Counted from the stretch's first letter, positions 1 to 8,685 are shown. The stretch is 64,000 nucleotides of DNA from Pseudomonadota bacterium (GCA_023439305.1 JAEXOO010000005.1:1-64000), one strand, 5' to 3'. Numbers and translations: made by a program. Notes: generated by a model from the letters alone, not told the origin.

Positions 1-41
1 GCCTTAGGGGCAGGCCGCGTTTTCTCCGGGTCAGGCCTTCA

Positions 42-2276
42 TCAGTAGGACAGTTTCAGGTTCAGGACGGCGGAGCGTCCGGGAGCGATGCTGGCATAGT
101 GCGACGCGTAAGCCTTGTCGTAGTACACCTTATCGGTCAGGTTCTGTACATTCAACTGCACACCCACATTCTTGTTGAACTGGTAGGCAGCCATGGCATC
201 GAAGCGCCAGTAGGACGGAATGTAGAGCTTGTTGGCCGCATCACCGTACTGCTTGGCGGTGTAGTAGGCTCCGGCGCCCACGGTCAGCTTCTCTACCGGC
301 TTGTAGGTGGTCCACAGGCTGAAGCTGTGCTCAGGTGTGTTGGGGAAACGGTTGCCGTCATTGGCGGCACCGGTCGGGCCATTGTCCTTGAGCTTGGCGT
401 TCAGGTAGGTGTAGCCGGCATAGACGTTCCAGCGCGGGGTGATGGCGCCCGATGCGCCCAGCTCCAAGCCGTCCACACGCTTCTTACCTGCCATTTCATA
501 ATCGCCGTTGGCCAGTGTCACGCGGGCATTGGTGGTTTCGGTGCGGAACACAGCGGCGGACAGCGTCATGGCGTCGTTCAGCACATTCCATTTGGTGCCC
601 AGCTCCACGGTGCGGTTCTTCTCGGGCGACAGTTCGTCAGTATTGCCGCCGCTGACGCGCCCGCCGCGGCTCGATGGGTTGGAGCCGTCGCTACCTTCGC
701 CGGCCGAGGCGTTGAACGGCGTGGACGAAGTAGCGTAGGACACATAGACGGCGCCGTTCTGTACCGGCTTGTAGGTCAGGCCGAGCTGGTAGTTGACCAG
801 TGTGTCGTCCCGGCTCAGGTCAAAGTTGCTGGCTTTGTAATGGGTGGAGTAGTTGTCCAGACGCAGGCCCAGGCCGGCTTGCCACTGCTCGTTGAACTCA
901 ATGGTGTCGAAGGCGTAGATCGAGCGCGTGTTGGTCTTGGTTTCGGTCGGGTTGCCGCTGGGGCGGCCATTCAGCGTGTTGACCCATGGATCGCCGGGGT
1001 TGGGGCTGTAAAGGCTGGTGCACTGATAGTTCGATGCGGCCCCCACGCCCTGGCGGCAGGCGTTGGTGGCGCCCGAGCCGCTGCCGCGATTCACATTCAG
1101 CGAATCACGCTCGCCTTTCTCGCGCGAGAACTCCAGGCCTACATTGAAGCGATGCGTCAGCGAACCCGTTGTGGCGTCGCCCGTCAGCTCGGTCAGGTTG
1201 GCCAGGCTGTTGATATGGCTGTCGCGGGTATTGGCGCGGCGCCAGACCAGGCCGTTGGCCACATTGCCCTGGCTGTCGTCAGGCTGGGTCCACACATACT
1301 CCTGCGTCGTGCGGGTGTATCGGGTGGTATTGCGCAGTGTCAGGCGGCTGTTGATGTCGTGTTCGACGCCAATGGTCGCCATATCGCTGTTGGTTTTACG
1401 GTAGTCGCTTTTCAGGCCGTAGAAGTTGTCTCGGTCCACGTCGATGGGGCCGGTCAGCTCGCCACGCGGCCAGCCGTAAGGAATGCCGCTGTCGGGCAGG
1501 TCGTCTGTCTGCAGGTGGTAATAGCTCAGCGATACGCGGGTGGGCGTGTTCAGACCGAAGGTGATGGTGGGCGCCACGCCCCAACGCTTGTTCTTGACGG
1601 CATCGCGGCCAGCCACGTCGGCGTCGTGGTACAGGGCGTTCAGGCGAAAGGCGATGGAATCGCTCAGTTGCTGGTTGGTGTCCAATGTGCCGCGGTAGTA
1701 GCTGTCGGTGCCCAGGCCCAGGTTCACGTCCGTGAAGGTGTCGGCCTTGGCGGTCTTGTTGATCAGGTTGATGCTGCCGCCGGCCCCGCCGCGGCCGCCG
1801 TAGGCGCCGTCCGAGCCTTTGACCACTTCCACTTGCTCCAGATTGAACACTTCGCGCGAGGTGGCGCCAATGTCGCGCATGCCGTCCACGAATGTGCTGC
1901 CCTGGGCGTCGTAGCCGCGGATGAAGGGGCGATCGCCCAGCGGGTTGCCGCCTTCGCCGGCGCCGAAGGTGATGCCGGGCGTGTTGCGCAGCACATCGGT
2001 CAGCGAGGTGGCCGCCTGGTCGCGTATGACTTCCTGGGGAATGATCTGGACCGACTTGGCGGTGTCCAGCAAGGGGGCCGTGAATTTCTGCGAGGCGGAA
2101 TTCTGGATGTTGTAGCTGCGTTCCTGCTCGGCCTTGACCTGAATGGGGGCCAGCTGCGTGGTGGAGTCTGCGCTTTGCTGCGCCAGCGCCAGGGGCGAGA
2201 TCAACAGGGCAGGGGAGGCGAGCGCGGTGGCGATGCCTGTGGCGCGGCGTAGCGAAGAGGAGGTGTTTTCTGGCAC
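42..2276 (-). CDS. TonB-dependent siderophore receptor
   Basis: Outer membrane receptor that takes up a ferric siderophore with energy from TonB-ExbBD. The protein has a signal peptide ending near ALAQQ, a plug domain (TAKSVQIIPQEVI, RGYDAQGSTFVDGMRD, VEVVKG) and a long beta-barrel ending in an aromatic residue (LNLKLSY). An upstream ATG at 2384 is in frame, but the GTG at 2276 (VPENTSSS) is preceded by GGAG at good spacing and places a normal signal peptide at the N-terminus, giving 744 residues. The Fur-box-like site at 2291-2309 lies just before this start and would fall inside the coding region if the longer form were used. Sequence resembles catecholate/Fiu-type receptors; the exact substrate is not determinable. 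Confidence 0.9.
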   Translation of the reverse strand: MPENTSSSLRRATGIATALASPALLISPLALAQQSADSTTQLAPIQVKAEQERSYNIQNSASQKFTAPLLDTAKSVQIIPQEVIRDQAATSLTDVLRNTPGITFGAGEGGNPLGDRPFIRGYDAQGSTFVDGMRDIGATSREVFNLEQVEVVKGSDGAYGGRGGAGGSINLINKTAKADTFTDVNLGLGTDSYYRGTLDTNQQLSDSIAFRLNALYHDADVAGRDAVKNKRWGVAPTITFGLNTPTRVSLSYYHLQTDDLPDSGIPYGWPRGELTGPIDVDRDNFYGLKSDYRKTNSDMATIGVEHDINSRLTLRNTTRYTRTTQEYVWTQPDDSQGNVANGLVWRRANTRDSHINSLANLTELTGDATTGSLTHRFNVGLEFSREKGERDSLNVNRGSGSGATNACRQGVGAASNYQCTSLYSPNPGDPWVNTLNGRPSGNPTETKTNTRSIYAFDTIEFNEQWQAGLGLRLDNYSTHYKASNFDLSRDDTLVNYQLGLTYKPVQNGAVYVSYATSSTPFNASAGEGSDGSNPSSRGGRVSGGNTDELSPEKNRTVELGTKWNVLNDAMTLSAAVFRTETTNARVTLANGDYEMAGKKRVDGLELGASGAITPRWNVYAGYTYLNAKLKDNGPTGAANDGNRFPNTPEHSFSLWTTYKPVEKLTVGAGAYYTAKQYGDAANKLYIPSYWRFDAMAAYQFNKNVGVQLNVQNLTDKVYYDKAYASHYASIAPGRSAVLNLKLSY

Positions 2277-2290
2277 GTTGGCTCCGGAAT

Positions 2291-2309
2291 AGAGATGCGA
2301 ATCATTATT
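2291..2309 (-). promoter_or_regulatory. Putative Fur box before the siderophore receptor
   Basis: On the minus strand this reads AATAATGATTCGCATCTCT, matching the classical 19-bp Fur box at 11 positions, including the ATAATGAT half and the CAT core. It lies about 15 bases upstream of the preferred GTG start of the TonB receptor, where iron-dependent repression would be expected. A fur gene is at 9343-9798. Confidence 0.6.
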
Positions 2310-2451
2310 GTTTGAAAGAAGCAAATTATGAGTTCGACTTTTTTTTGGAACCTGACCGACGCCTGAAAATTGTGGGAAAAACAACAGCTTGTTTCAAAAA
2401 ATATTTTAAGCTTCTAGTAAGAGTGGCCCGCATTGTCGCGCGCCGGCAATG

Positions 2452-2481
2452 AAAAACGGCCCCCGATCAGGCCGGGGGCCG
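2452..2481 (-). terminator. Intrinsic terminator of the MFS gene
   Basis: A 9-bp stem CGGCCCCCG/CGGGGGCCG with a 7-base loop is followed on the minus strand by TTTTTC, 28 bases after the stop codon of the MFS transporter gene. Confidence 0.85.
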
Positions 2482-2509
2482 CCTCTGCAGAGCCGCATCG
2501 TTTCTGGCG

Positions 2510-3889
2510 CTAGGTTGAGACCTCCTCCAGAGAACGTCCTTTGGTTTCTACCCCTAACGTAAGCACCACCAAGGCGGCGACCGTAAAGGAAAGCGCACCC
2601 AGCGTGAATACACCCGTGTGACCGGTCCAGGGCAGGATGATGCCGACCAGCAAGGGGCCCAGCAGCGATCCCAGGCGACCGATGGAGGACGCAAAGCCGG
2701 CGCCGGTGCTGCGCGAGCGAGTGGGGTACAGTTCGGGCGTGTAGGCATACAACACGGACCACATGCCGAACATGAAGAACTGCATACACAGGCCCGCCCC
2801 GATCAGTTGTGCAACCGGCGCTTGGGCGGTTGCCACATGGCCGTAGATAAAGGCCGAGGTGGCGCTGCCGACCAGCATCAGCACCATCGTCATTTTGCGG
2901 CCCCATTTCTCCAGCAGCCAGGCGGCGAAGATGAAGCCCGGTATGCCGGCCAAGGAAATGTAGATGGTGTAGGTGACGGATTTGGTCACTTCGTAGCCGG
3001 CCTGCTGCAGCAGCGCACCCAGCCAGGTGGTCAGGCCGTAATAGCCCAGCAGGGCAAAGAACCACAGCATCCACAGCATGACGGTACGGCGTGCATACTG
3101 ACCCTGCCAGAGCTGGGCGAACAGGGCGCCGCGGTCCTGGCGCACGACGGGCACAGGTGGGCGAGGCGCCGGCAGGGGCAAGCCGCCGTTGGCCTGAATG
3201 ACATGCTTTTCGAAGGCGGTAGTGACCTGATCGGCGCGCTTGTGCTGGCCCGCTTCTTCCAGCCAGCGCGGGGATTCGGGTACATAGCGGCGGATGATGA
3301 AGACGAACAGAGCCGGCACGGACAGGGCGATGAAGATCCCGCGCCAGCCGATCAGCTCCAGTGTCAGATAGGTCAGAATGCCCGCGCAGATAAAGCCCAG
3401 CGGCCAGAAACCTTCCAGAATCGCGACATAGCGGCCGCGGCTCTTGGCCGGCACGATTTCGGACACCATGGCCAGGCCGATGGGGAACTCCATGCCCATG
3501 CCAAAGCCCAGCAGCACCCGAAAAGCCATCAGTTGCTCGACGTTCTGGGACAGGCCACAGGCCAGGCTGCCCACTCCCCAGAAAATCATGCTCCATTGAA
3601 AGACGGGCTTGCGGCCGAATTTGTCAGCCAACATGCCGGCGATGGCGGCGCCGAAAAACATGCCCAGGAAACTGCAACTGGCCAGGAGTCCGGCCTGGGC
3701 GGTAGTCAGGCCCATTTCCGCTTTGATCGAGCCTAGTACAAACGTCATGATGCCCAAGTCCATCGAATCGAAAAACCAGGCGGTGGCGATGATGCCGAAC
3801 AGCATCCGTTGATAGCGAGTCATGGGCAATCGTTCCAGACGATTGGCCACATTGGGGTGCTGCTGTGTTGCAGAGGGCATTGCTGTCAT
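2510..3889 (-). CDS. MFS transporter, metabolite:H+ symporter type
   Basis: Inner membrane permease of 459 residues with about 12 hydrophobic segments. It has the MFS loop signature between helices 2 and 3 (GMLADKFGRKP), the R-x3-G-x-GxG stretch in helix 4 (RVLLGFGMGMEFP) and PESPRWLEEAG after helix 6. This pattern is typical of the sugar-porter / aromatic-acid / NiaP-like branch of the superfamily. Start chosen because GGAG precedes the ATG by 6 bases. A TAATATATTA palindrome lies about 80 bases upstream and recurs before the neighbouring hydrolase and hydroxylase genes, suggesting shared control by the nearby GntR regulator. Substrate unknown; an organic acid used by this cluster is the simplest inference. 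Confidence 0.85.
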   Translation of the reverse strand: MTAMPSATQQHPNVANRLERLPMTRYQRMLFGIIATAWFFDSMDLGIMTFVLGSIKAEMGLTTAQAGLLASCSFLGMFFGAAIAGMLADKFGRKPVFQWSMIFWGVGSLACGLSQNVEQLMAFRVLLGFGMGMEFPIGLAMVSEIVPAKSRGRYVAILEGFWPLGFICAGILTYLTLELIGWRGIFIALSVPALFVFIIRRYVPESPRWLEEAGQHKRADQVTTAFEKHVIQANGGLPLPAPRPPVPVVRQDRGALFAQLWQGQYARRTVMLWMLWFFALLGYYGLTTWLGALLQQAGYEVTKSVTYTIYISLAGIPGFIFAAWLLEKWGRKMTMVLMLVGSATSAFIYGHVATAQAPVAQLIGAGLCMQFFMFGMWSVLYAYTPELYPTRSRSTGAGFASSIGRLGSLLGPLLVGIILPWTGHTGVFTLGALSFTVAALVVLTLGVETKGRSLEEVST

Positions 3890-3970
3890 GGGTGTCTCCA
3901 GGTGTGCCGTTCTTGTGACGGCCTTGATTGACGGACAGTCTGCTTAAGCTTCTGGCAGGTTTTGTTTGTC

Positions 3971-3980
3971 TAATATATTA
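3971..3980. promoter_or_regulatory. TAATATATTA operator candidate, MFS promoter
   Basis: Perfect 10-bp palindrome TAATATATTA about 80 bases upstream of the MFS start. The same core is found at 7751-7762 and, imperfectly, at 6035-6046, in the other control regions of this cluster. It is a candidate site for the GntR/FCD regulator encoded at 6129-6866. Confidence 0.5.
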
Positions 3981-4025
3981 CATGAATGTCAGTAATATTT
4001 ATGATTCAGAAAGTCATGGTATGTA

Positions 4026-5285
4026 CTAGGTGGGCGCCAGGGCGGGCAGGGTGTCGGCGGTCAGGTGTCCGGCATGGGCGCGTTCGATGATGCGCGCATA
4101 GGCGGCCGACACATCGGATACGGGAAAGGCTTTGGCCAGACGTGTCACCTGCAGAGCATCTTGCAGCAAGCGGGGCAACTGCTCAGGGCTGATGCCAAAG
4201 TCGGCCAGACTGGTGGGGATGCCAAGTTGCCCGACCAGCGAACGAATATGTCCCGGCAGATGCAGCAGGGTGTGTTCGTCGTCCGACTCAAGCAGGCCGA
4301 GAAGGCGGGCAATCTCCAGCAACTCGGGCGCTCGCGTCTGGCGCAATTCGTCCAGCACATAGGGCAGCATGACGGCGTTCGTGCTGCCGTGCGATTGATG
4401 GGTCAGCCCGGCTACCGCATACGCGATGCCGTGCACGGCATTCAGTCCGGCCGTGCCATAGGACAGGGCGGCATAGTAGCTGGCACTGGCCATGCCGTCT
4501 CGGGCCGGCTTGTCGGCGCCGTTGCGGTAGGCGCGCAGCAGATACGCGCCGCATAGCCGTATGGATTCGCCGGCGAACAGCACGGTCAGGTCGGAGCGTC
4601 CGCTGTAGCCGGGATCGGGATGACCGGCGCGATCGAACCGGACGGCGTCCAGCGTCAAGTACGATTCGATGGCGTGTGTCAGTGCGTCGATTCCGGCATC
4701 GGCCGTTACGCGGGGCGGACAGGTATCGGTCAGCTCCGGATCGATGACGGCGATGGCTGGACGCAGTTGATTGTCCATGACGGCGATTTTGGTGGCATTG
4801 TCCGGGTCGAGCAGGATGGCGCCGGGCGTGGCTTCGGAGCCGGTGCCGGCGGTTGTGGGCAGAGCTGCCAAGGGCAGGGGGCGGGTATGGCCTGGCCAGG
4901 TGCCGGCATAGGACCGGATCGGGGCGCCCGAGGGCACAGTCAGGCACAGGGCCTTGGCCAGGTCGATATTGCTTCCTCCGCCCAGCGCTACGATATGATC
5001 CAGCGTCTGGCCCGCCAGGCGGGCGCGGATGTCGGCGGTGGTCTCGTCGCATAGCGTGGTCGACGGATCGGGCGCGCCTGCATCGCAAATCAGGAGCTCG
5101 ATGTCCAGCGCGCGGCACGCTTGACGATATTCCTGGACCCAATTGGTCTGGGTCGTGAAAAAACGGTCGGTCACCAACAAACCGCGCCGCAGTCCCAGAT
5201 GGGCCAGCAGCGCAGGCAGCTCGTGACGACAGCCTCGCCCCATCAGGCTGCGAGCAGGCGGGCAGAAAAAAACGTGTTCGTTCAT
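4026..5285 (-). CDS. Iron-containing (type III) alcohol dehydrogenase
   Basis: Predicted NAD(P)-dependent cytoplasmic dehydrogenase of 419 residues that interconverts an alcohol and an aldehyde or ketone. The nucleotide motif GGGSNIDLAK is at about 102-111 and TTAGTGSEAT at 144-153. The four metal ligands expected for the family are present: Asp200 and His204 in IDALTHAIE, His285 in NAVHGIAYA and His299 in HGSTNAVMLP. The length exceeds that of maleylacetate reductases (about 350) and matches Fe-ADHs. Its ATG overlaps the stop of the upstream hydrolase gene (ATGA), so the two are probably translationally coupled. The physiological substrate is unknown; coupling to a hydrolase suggests oxidation of an alcohol released from an ester or lactone. 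Confidence 0.85.
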   Translation of the reverse strand: MNEHVFFCPPARSLMGRGCRHELPALLAHLGLRRGLLVTDRFFTTQTNWVQEYRQACRALDIELLICDAGAPDPSTTLCDETTADIRARLAGQTLDHIVALGGGSNIDLAKALCLTVPSGAPIRSYAGTWPGHTRPLPLAALPTTAGTGSEATPGAILLDPDNATKIAVMDNQLRPAIAVIDPELTDTCPPRVTADAGIDALTHAIESYLTLDAVRFDRAGHPDPGYSGRSDLTVLFAGESIRLCGAYLLRAYRNGADKPARDGMASASYYAALSYGTAGLNAVHGIAYAVAGLTHQSHGSTNAVMLPYVLDELRQTRAPELLEIARLLGLLESDDEHTLLHLPGHIRSLVGQLGIPTSLADFGISPEQLPRLLQDALQVTRLAKAFPVSDVSAAYARIIERAHAGHLTADTLPALAPT

Positions 5286-6007
5286 GTACGTGTCCTTGAA
5301 CTGTGAAAAGAGAGGAAATCGTCGGTCAGCCTGGCGATGTCAGCCGTATGCGAGCTCAATACGCTGTGACCGGCGCCGGGCAGAACATGCAGGGTGGAGC
5401 AGGGCAGGCCCTGGTTCAGTTGTTCGGCGTGTGACAAGGGGCAGTCTTCGTCCTGCTCGCCGTGAATGAGCAGACAGGGAATGGAAATGCGGTGCAGTTC
5501 GTTGCGCTGGTCGCTGTGACGGTTGGCTTGCCAGGTCCAGGCCACGTCCTGATGGCCGGCAGCCTCGCGCAGCCCCAGCCGTTGTTCGCGCTGCGCGATT
5601 TCACTCAGTAGCTCGTCAGGGACATGGGCACGGAACCAGTGCGTCCGTTGCAGGCAGGGCGAACCGGAAATCAACACCAGTGCATCGGGCAAAGTGGCGT
5701 TATCGTCCAGCAGGCGCAAGCAGGTCTGCAGAGCAATGGACACGCCCAGACTCCAGCCCGCCAGGATGAAAGTCTGCCCGGGCGGCAGCCGATTCAGCTC
5801 GGCGCGCACATCCTGGACAAAGCAGTCCAGGGTGTAGTCGTCCTGGTTTTGACCGCGCCGGGCGTGGCCGCGACCGCGCAGATCGGGCAGGAGCCAGTCG
5901 TGTGGGCTGCGGCTGGCTCGGGCCACTGGCAGCCAGCTTGTATGTGATCCCTGTATGCCATGCAGGGCGATGATGGGGCGGCTGCCCGCGGCGACATCAA
6001 TGCGCAT
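5282..6007 (-). CDS. Alpha/beta-fold hydrolase
   Basis: Predicted esterase or lactonase of 241 residues. The catalytic triad can be read: nucleophile Ser86 in GWSLG, an acid at Asp186 or Asp188 in HGEQDEDCP, and His214 in GAGHSVL. HGIQGS near residue 16 would form the oxyanion hole. An ATG nine codons further upstream is also in frame, but the start at 6007 is preceded by AGGA at normal spacing. It is the first gene of a two-gene minus-strand unit with the Fe-type dehydrogenase. The divergent GntR gene and an operator-like site at 6035-6046 lie directly upstream. Specific substrate unknown. Confidence 0.8.
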   Translation of the reverse strand: MRIDVAAGSRPIIALHGIQGSHTSWLPVARASRSPHDWLLPDLRGRGHARRGQNQDDYTLDCFVQDVRAELNRLPPGQTFILAGWSLGVSIALQTCLRLLDDNATLPDALVLISGSPCLQRTHWFRAHVPDELLSEIAQREQRLGLREAAGHQDVAWTWQANRHSDQRNELHRISIPCLLIHGEQDEDCPLSHAEQLNQGLPCSTLHVLPGAGHSVLSSHTADIARLTDDFLSFHSSRTRT

Positions 6008-6034
6008 ATGGCTTCCTGGAGGCGATAAATGCAA

Positions 6035-6046
6035 CTAATATATGTA
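6035..6046. promoter_or_regulatory. Imperfect TAATATA operator candidate
   Basis: CTAATATATGTA lies between the divergent hydrolase and GntR genes. The left half matches the perfect palindrome at 7751-7762; the right half is degenerate. Position fits autoregulation and control of the hydrolase-dehydrogenase pair. Confidence 0.4.
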
Positions 6047-6128
6047 TCTGTTGCCGACAATCGGCCCTGGTGTGCAGGGCGGCGGCGAATCTGCGCAGCG
6101 TAAGCGGCGCTTTCAAGGCGTGGTCAGC

Positions 6129-6866
6129 ATGGTGAGCAAAAAACGGGAAACAACAGTCAAGGGTGAAACGGCGGCGGTGCGCGCTTCCCGAGCGCGTGCG
6201 GACATCAAAGAACTGGCCGAACCCAAGCCCAAGCTGACGGATATTGCCTACGAGCGCCTGGAAGAGGCCATCATCACCTTGAAGCTGCCGCCTGGCAGCA
6301 TCGTGTCCGAACTGACGCTTAGTCAGATGTTCGACATAGGCCGCACGCCCATCCGCGAGGCTATCCAGCGCCTGGCGCGGGAACACCTCATGCTGGTACT
6401 GCCCCAGCGCGGCTTGTTGATCCCCGAGATCGATTTGCCCAAGCAGCTGCGTCTGATCGAGACGCGGCGAGAAGTCGAGCGCCTGATCTGCCGCAGCGCG
6501 GCCCGGCGCGCGACGCGCGAGCAGCGCGAACAATTCCTGATCTTGCATGATGCGTTCCTGGAAGCGGCCACCCAGAATGATGAAGTCAGCTTCATTCGGG
6601 CGGACCGGCAATTTAATGAGCTGGAGCTGGAGGCGGCGCGCAACGAATTTGCAGAAGGCGCCATGCGCCTGATGCAGGGCTTGTCGCGGCGTTTCTGGTT
6701 CTGCCATTACCAACAAGAGTTGAATCTGTCGGAAATGGGCCGTTTGCACGCCGAGGTCGCATCCGCCATTGCCGCCGGCAATATGGATCAGGCCGGACAG
6801 AGCCTGGACCGTTTGATGGATCACATCGAGCAGTTGGCCCGCAGCACCTTGATCTCCAGCCTGTAG
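6129..6866 (+). CDS. GntR-family regulator, FCD (FadR/VanR) subfamily
   Basis: Cytoplasmic DNA-binding regulator of about 245 residues. The winged helix-turn-helix follows a charged lead: AYERLEEAIITLKLPPGSIVSE, then LSQMFDIGRTPIREAIQRL, which is the GntR signature. An all-helical FCD ligand domain follows, with FIRADRQFNEL (an Asp typical of the metal/ligand pocket) and a late His in MGRLHAEVASAI and MDHIEQLA. An in-frame ATG at 6042 exists, but it lies inside the operator-like site, so the ATG at 6129 with AAGG upstream is preferred. It is divergent from the hydrolase operon. Likely represses or activates the adjacent transporter, dehydrogenase, hydrolase and hydroxylase genes in response to their substrate. 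Confidence 0.8.
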   Translation: MVSKKRETTVKGETAAVRASRARADIKELAEPKPKLTDIAYERLEEAIITLKLPPGSIVSELTLSQMFDIGRTPIREAIQRLAREHLMLVLPQRGLLIPEIDLPKQLRLIETRREVERLICRSAARRATREQREQFLILHDAFLEAATQNDEVSFIRADRQFNELELEAARNEFAEGAMRLMQGLSRRFWFCHYQQELNLSEMGRLHAEVASAIAAGNMDQAGQSLDRLMDHIEQLARSTLISSL

Positions 6867-6889
6867 TTCCGGTGGTATGGGCGGCCTGC

Positions 6890-7708
6890 TCAGGCCGCCA
6901 AGCCCCGATCCAGCGCGCTTTTCTCTTCGTGCTTGAGTTGAGGGCCATCCGTAGTGTCTCCGGTGTCTTCGAAGCGGAAGCGGCGGATGATGGGCTTGAG
7001 CTCTTCCTTCACATGTTTTTCGCTATAGCCATTGAACAAGTGGCCCAGCAAGCCGCGTCGCAGATCGGTGGTACCCATGGCCCAGTCGGCAATCGGGAAG
7101 GTCAGGTTCATGTTGTATTTCATCATGATGCCCTGGTTGTGGTGCGCGGTATGGTGGCGGCGTATGGTGTTGATGAATGGCATGTTGCGCACGAACCAGT
7201 TTTCGTGGACGTGGCAGCAGTAATGAAAAGTCTCGTAGACCAGATACAGGCCGACCATGGTCATGAACACGAAGTAGCCTGCATTGGGGTTGATAATCCA
7301 GGCGGCCAGCCAGCCGAGCAGCCCGCCTCCCACGCCCAGCGTGGCCAGTACGCGCCACGGAAAGAACACGATGCGAAACTCCTTGGTGGTATCGATGGTG
7401 GCTTCGTTGTCGGTGAAATATTGATGGTGCTGGCGTGTGTGACGCTCGTAGATTTCACGCAGCCCGACGATGTTGATGCGTCTGTGCATTACATATTTGT
7501 GCATGCCCCATTCGACAAAGTTGCCGGCTAGAAAGACGGGTACCATCACCAGCCATTCCCAGCCGACGGCATCGAGTTTGCCGATGCAGTAATAGATTGC
7601 GGCCAGGCCGACAAGGTAGGTGACGGCAATGTGCAGCAGACCGTTGTAGGCGGGGCTGATGTTGGCTTTGTAGTCCTCGCGGAATTTGCGTTGACGCTCG
7701 CTCATCAT
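6890..7708 (-). CDS. Sterol desaturase / fatty acid hydroxylase-family membrane protein
   Basis: Integral membrane di-iron oxygenase family protein of about 272 residues. The histidine clusters are visible: HKYVMH near residue 70, RHTRQHHQYF near 90, FHYCCHVHENW near 160 and RRHHTAHHN near 182, among hydrophobic segments. The family hydroxylates or desaturates acyl, carotenoid or sterol-like substrates. The open frame begins with a TTG at 7750, but that is too close to the operator-like palindrome; the ATG at 7708 (or 7705) with GGAG upstream is preferred. The palindrome CTAATATATTAG at 7751-7762 directly precedes the gene, linking it to the GntR cluster. Substrate unknown. Confidence 0.8.
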   Translation of the reverse strand: MMSERQRKFREDYKANISPAYNGLLHIAVTYLVGLAAIYYCIGKLDAVGWEWLVMVPVFLAGNFVEWGMHKYVMHRRINIVGLREIYERHTRQHHQYFTDNEATIDTTKEFRIVFFPWRVLATLGVGGGLLGWLAAWIINPNAGYFVFMTMVGLYLVYETFHYCCHVHENWFVRNMPFINTIRRHHTAHHNQGIMMKYNMNLTFPIADWAMGTTDLRRGLLGHLFNGYSEKHVKEELKPIIRRFRFEDTGDTTDGPQLKHEEKSALDRGLAA

Positions 7709-7750
7709 GATGTGTGTCTCCATCGTGCATGTTGGTATTAATGTATTCAA

Positions 7751-7762
7751 CTAATATATTAG
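7751..7762. promoter_or_regulatory. CTAATATATTAG operator candidate, hydroxylase promoter
   Basis: Perfect 12-bp palindrome about 43 bases upstream of the hydroxylase start codon. It is the best copy of the motif also seen at 3971-3980 and 6035-6046. Confidence 0.55.
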
Positions 7763-7828
7763 TCATATTTTTTTCTGCGTCAAGCAGGGTTGATACGGTA
7801 CCGAACACAGCGAACAAAAGTGCAGGCG

Positions 7829-7854
7829 AAAAAAAGCCGGCGCAGGCGCCGGCT
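7829..7854 (-). terminator. Intrinsic terminator of bamE-dapB
   Basis: On the minus strand an 8-bp stem AGCCGGCG/CGCCGGCT with a short loop is followed by a run of seven T, 26 bases after the dapB stop. Confidence 0.85.
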
Positions 7855-7879
7855 GGGTCTGGGCAGGGGTGAGGGAGGG

Positions 7880-8671
7880 TCAGGCGCCCAGTACGTCCTG
7901 CATGGTGAACAGGCCCGAGGTCTTGTCGCTCAGGAAGCGGGCGGCGCGCAGACTGCCGTTGGCGTAGCCGGCGCGGCTGGTGGAGCGGTGCGAGATTTCG
8001 ATGCGCTCGCCCTGTCCGCAGAAAAATACGGTGTGGTCGCCGATGATATCGCCGCCGCGCAGTACGGAAAAGCCGATGCGGCCGTCCTGACGCGCGCCGG
8101 TGTGGCCGTGACGGGCCCAGTCGGCGACATCGTTCAGGGATTCGCCCCAGGTCTTGGCGATGGCCTCGCCCATGGCCAGGGCGGTGCCCGAGGGAGCGTC
8201 CACTTTATTGCGGTGATGGGCCTCGAAAACCTCGGCGTCGTATCCTTGGTTCAGCAAGGCGGCGGCCAGCTCGATCAGCTTGAGGGTCGCGTTCACGCCG
8301 ACGCTCATGTTGGGTGCGAAGACGATGCCGATTTCCCGGCCAGCGGCCTGGATTTGCTGTTTCTCGGCGTCGGAAAAACCGGTCGTGCCGATGACCAGAC
8401 GCGTGCCGTGCTGCAGGCAGGCTTCCAGGTGGGCCAGCGTGCCTTCGGGGCGGGTGAAGTCGATCAGGCAGTCCGCCTGGGCCAGGGCGTGCAGGTCGTC
8501 GGTGATGATGACGCCGGTAGGCTTGCCCAGGAAGGCGCCCGCATCCTGACCGATGGAGTGGGCGCCCTGACGATCCAGGGCGACGCTGAGCGTGAGATCC
8601 GGGCTGTTCAATACGGCTTCAATCAGCATACGGCCCATACGGCCGTCTGCGCCGGCAATGGCAATGCGCAT
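7880..8671 (-). CDS. dapB: 4-hydroxy-tetrahydrodipicolinate reductase
   Basis: Catalyses the NAD(P)H-dependent reduction of hydroxytetrahydrodipicolinate in lysine and meso-diaminopimelate synthesis. The protein has 263 residues, the normal length. The N-terminal Rossmann motif is IAGADGRMGRM. The substrate-binding and catalytic signature EAHHRNKVDAPSGTAL is near residue 155, with the catalytic HH pair and Lys. It follows bamE by 14 bases on the same strand and ends at a strong terminator, so bamE-dapB is probably one transcript. Confidence 0.97.
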   Translation of the reverse strand: MRIAIAGADGRMGRMLIEAVLNSPDLTLSVALDRQGAHSIGQDAGAFLGKPTGVIITDDLHALAQADCLIDFTRPEGTLAHLEACLQHGTRLVIGTTGFSDAEKQQIQAAGREIGIVFAPNMSVGVNATLKLIELAAALLNQGYDAEVFEAHHRNKVDAPSGTALAMGEAIAKTWGESLNDVADWARHGHTGARQDGRIGFSVLRGGDIIGDHTVFFCGQGERIEISHRSTSRAGYANGSLRAARFLSDKTSGLFTMQDVLGA

Positions 8672-8685
8672 GTATCCTGTGTCCT

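Noticed and set aside
4026..5285. Maleylacetate reductase as the identity of the iron-type dehydrogenase.
   Set aside because: The protein is 419 residues rather than about 350 and keeps the full Asp/His metal-ligand set of Fe-dependent alcohol dehydrogenases; no ring-cleavage genes are nearby.
6890..7750. TTG at 7750 as start of the hydroxylase gene.
   Set aside because: It abuts the operator-like palindrome and has no ribosome binding site, while the ATG at 7708 has GGAG at good spacing.
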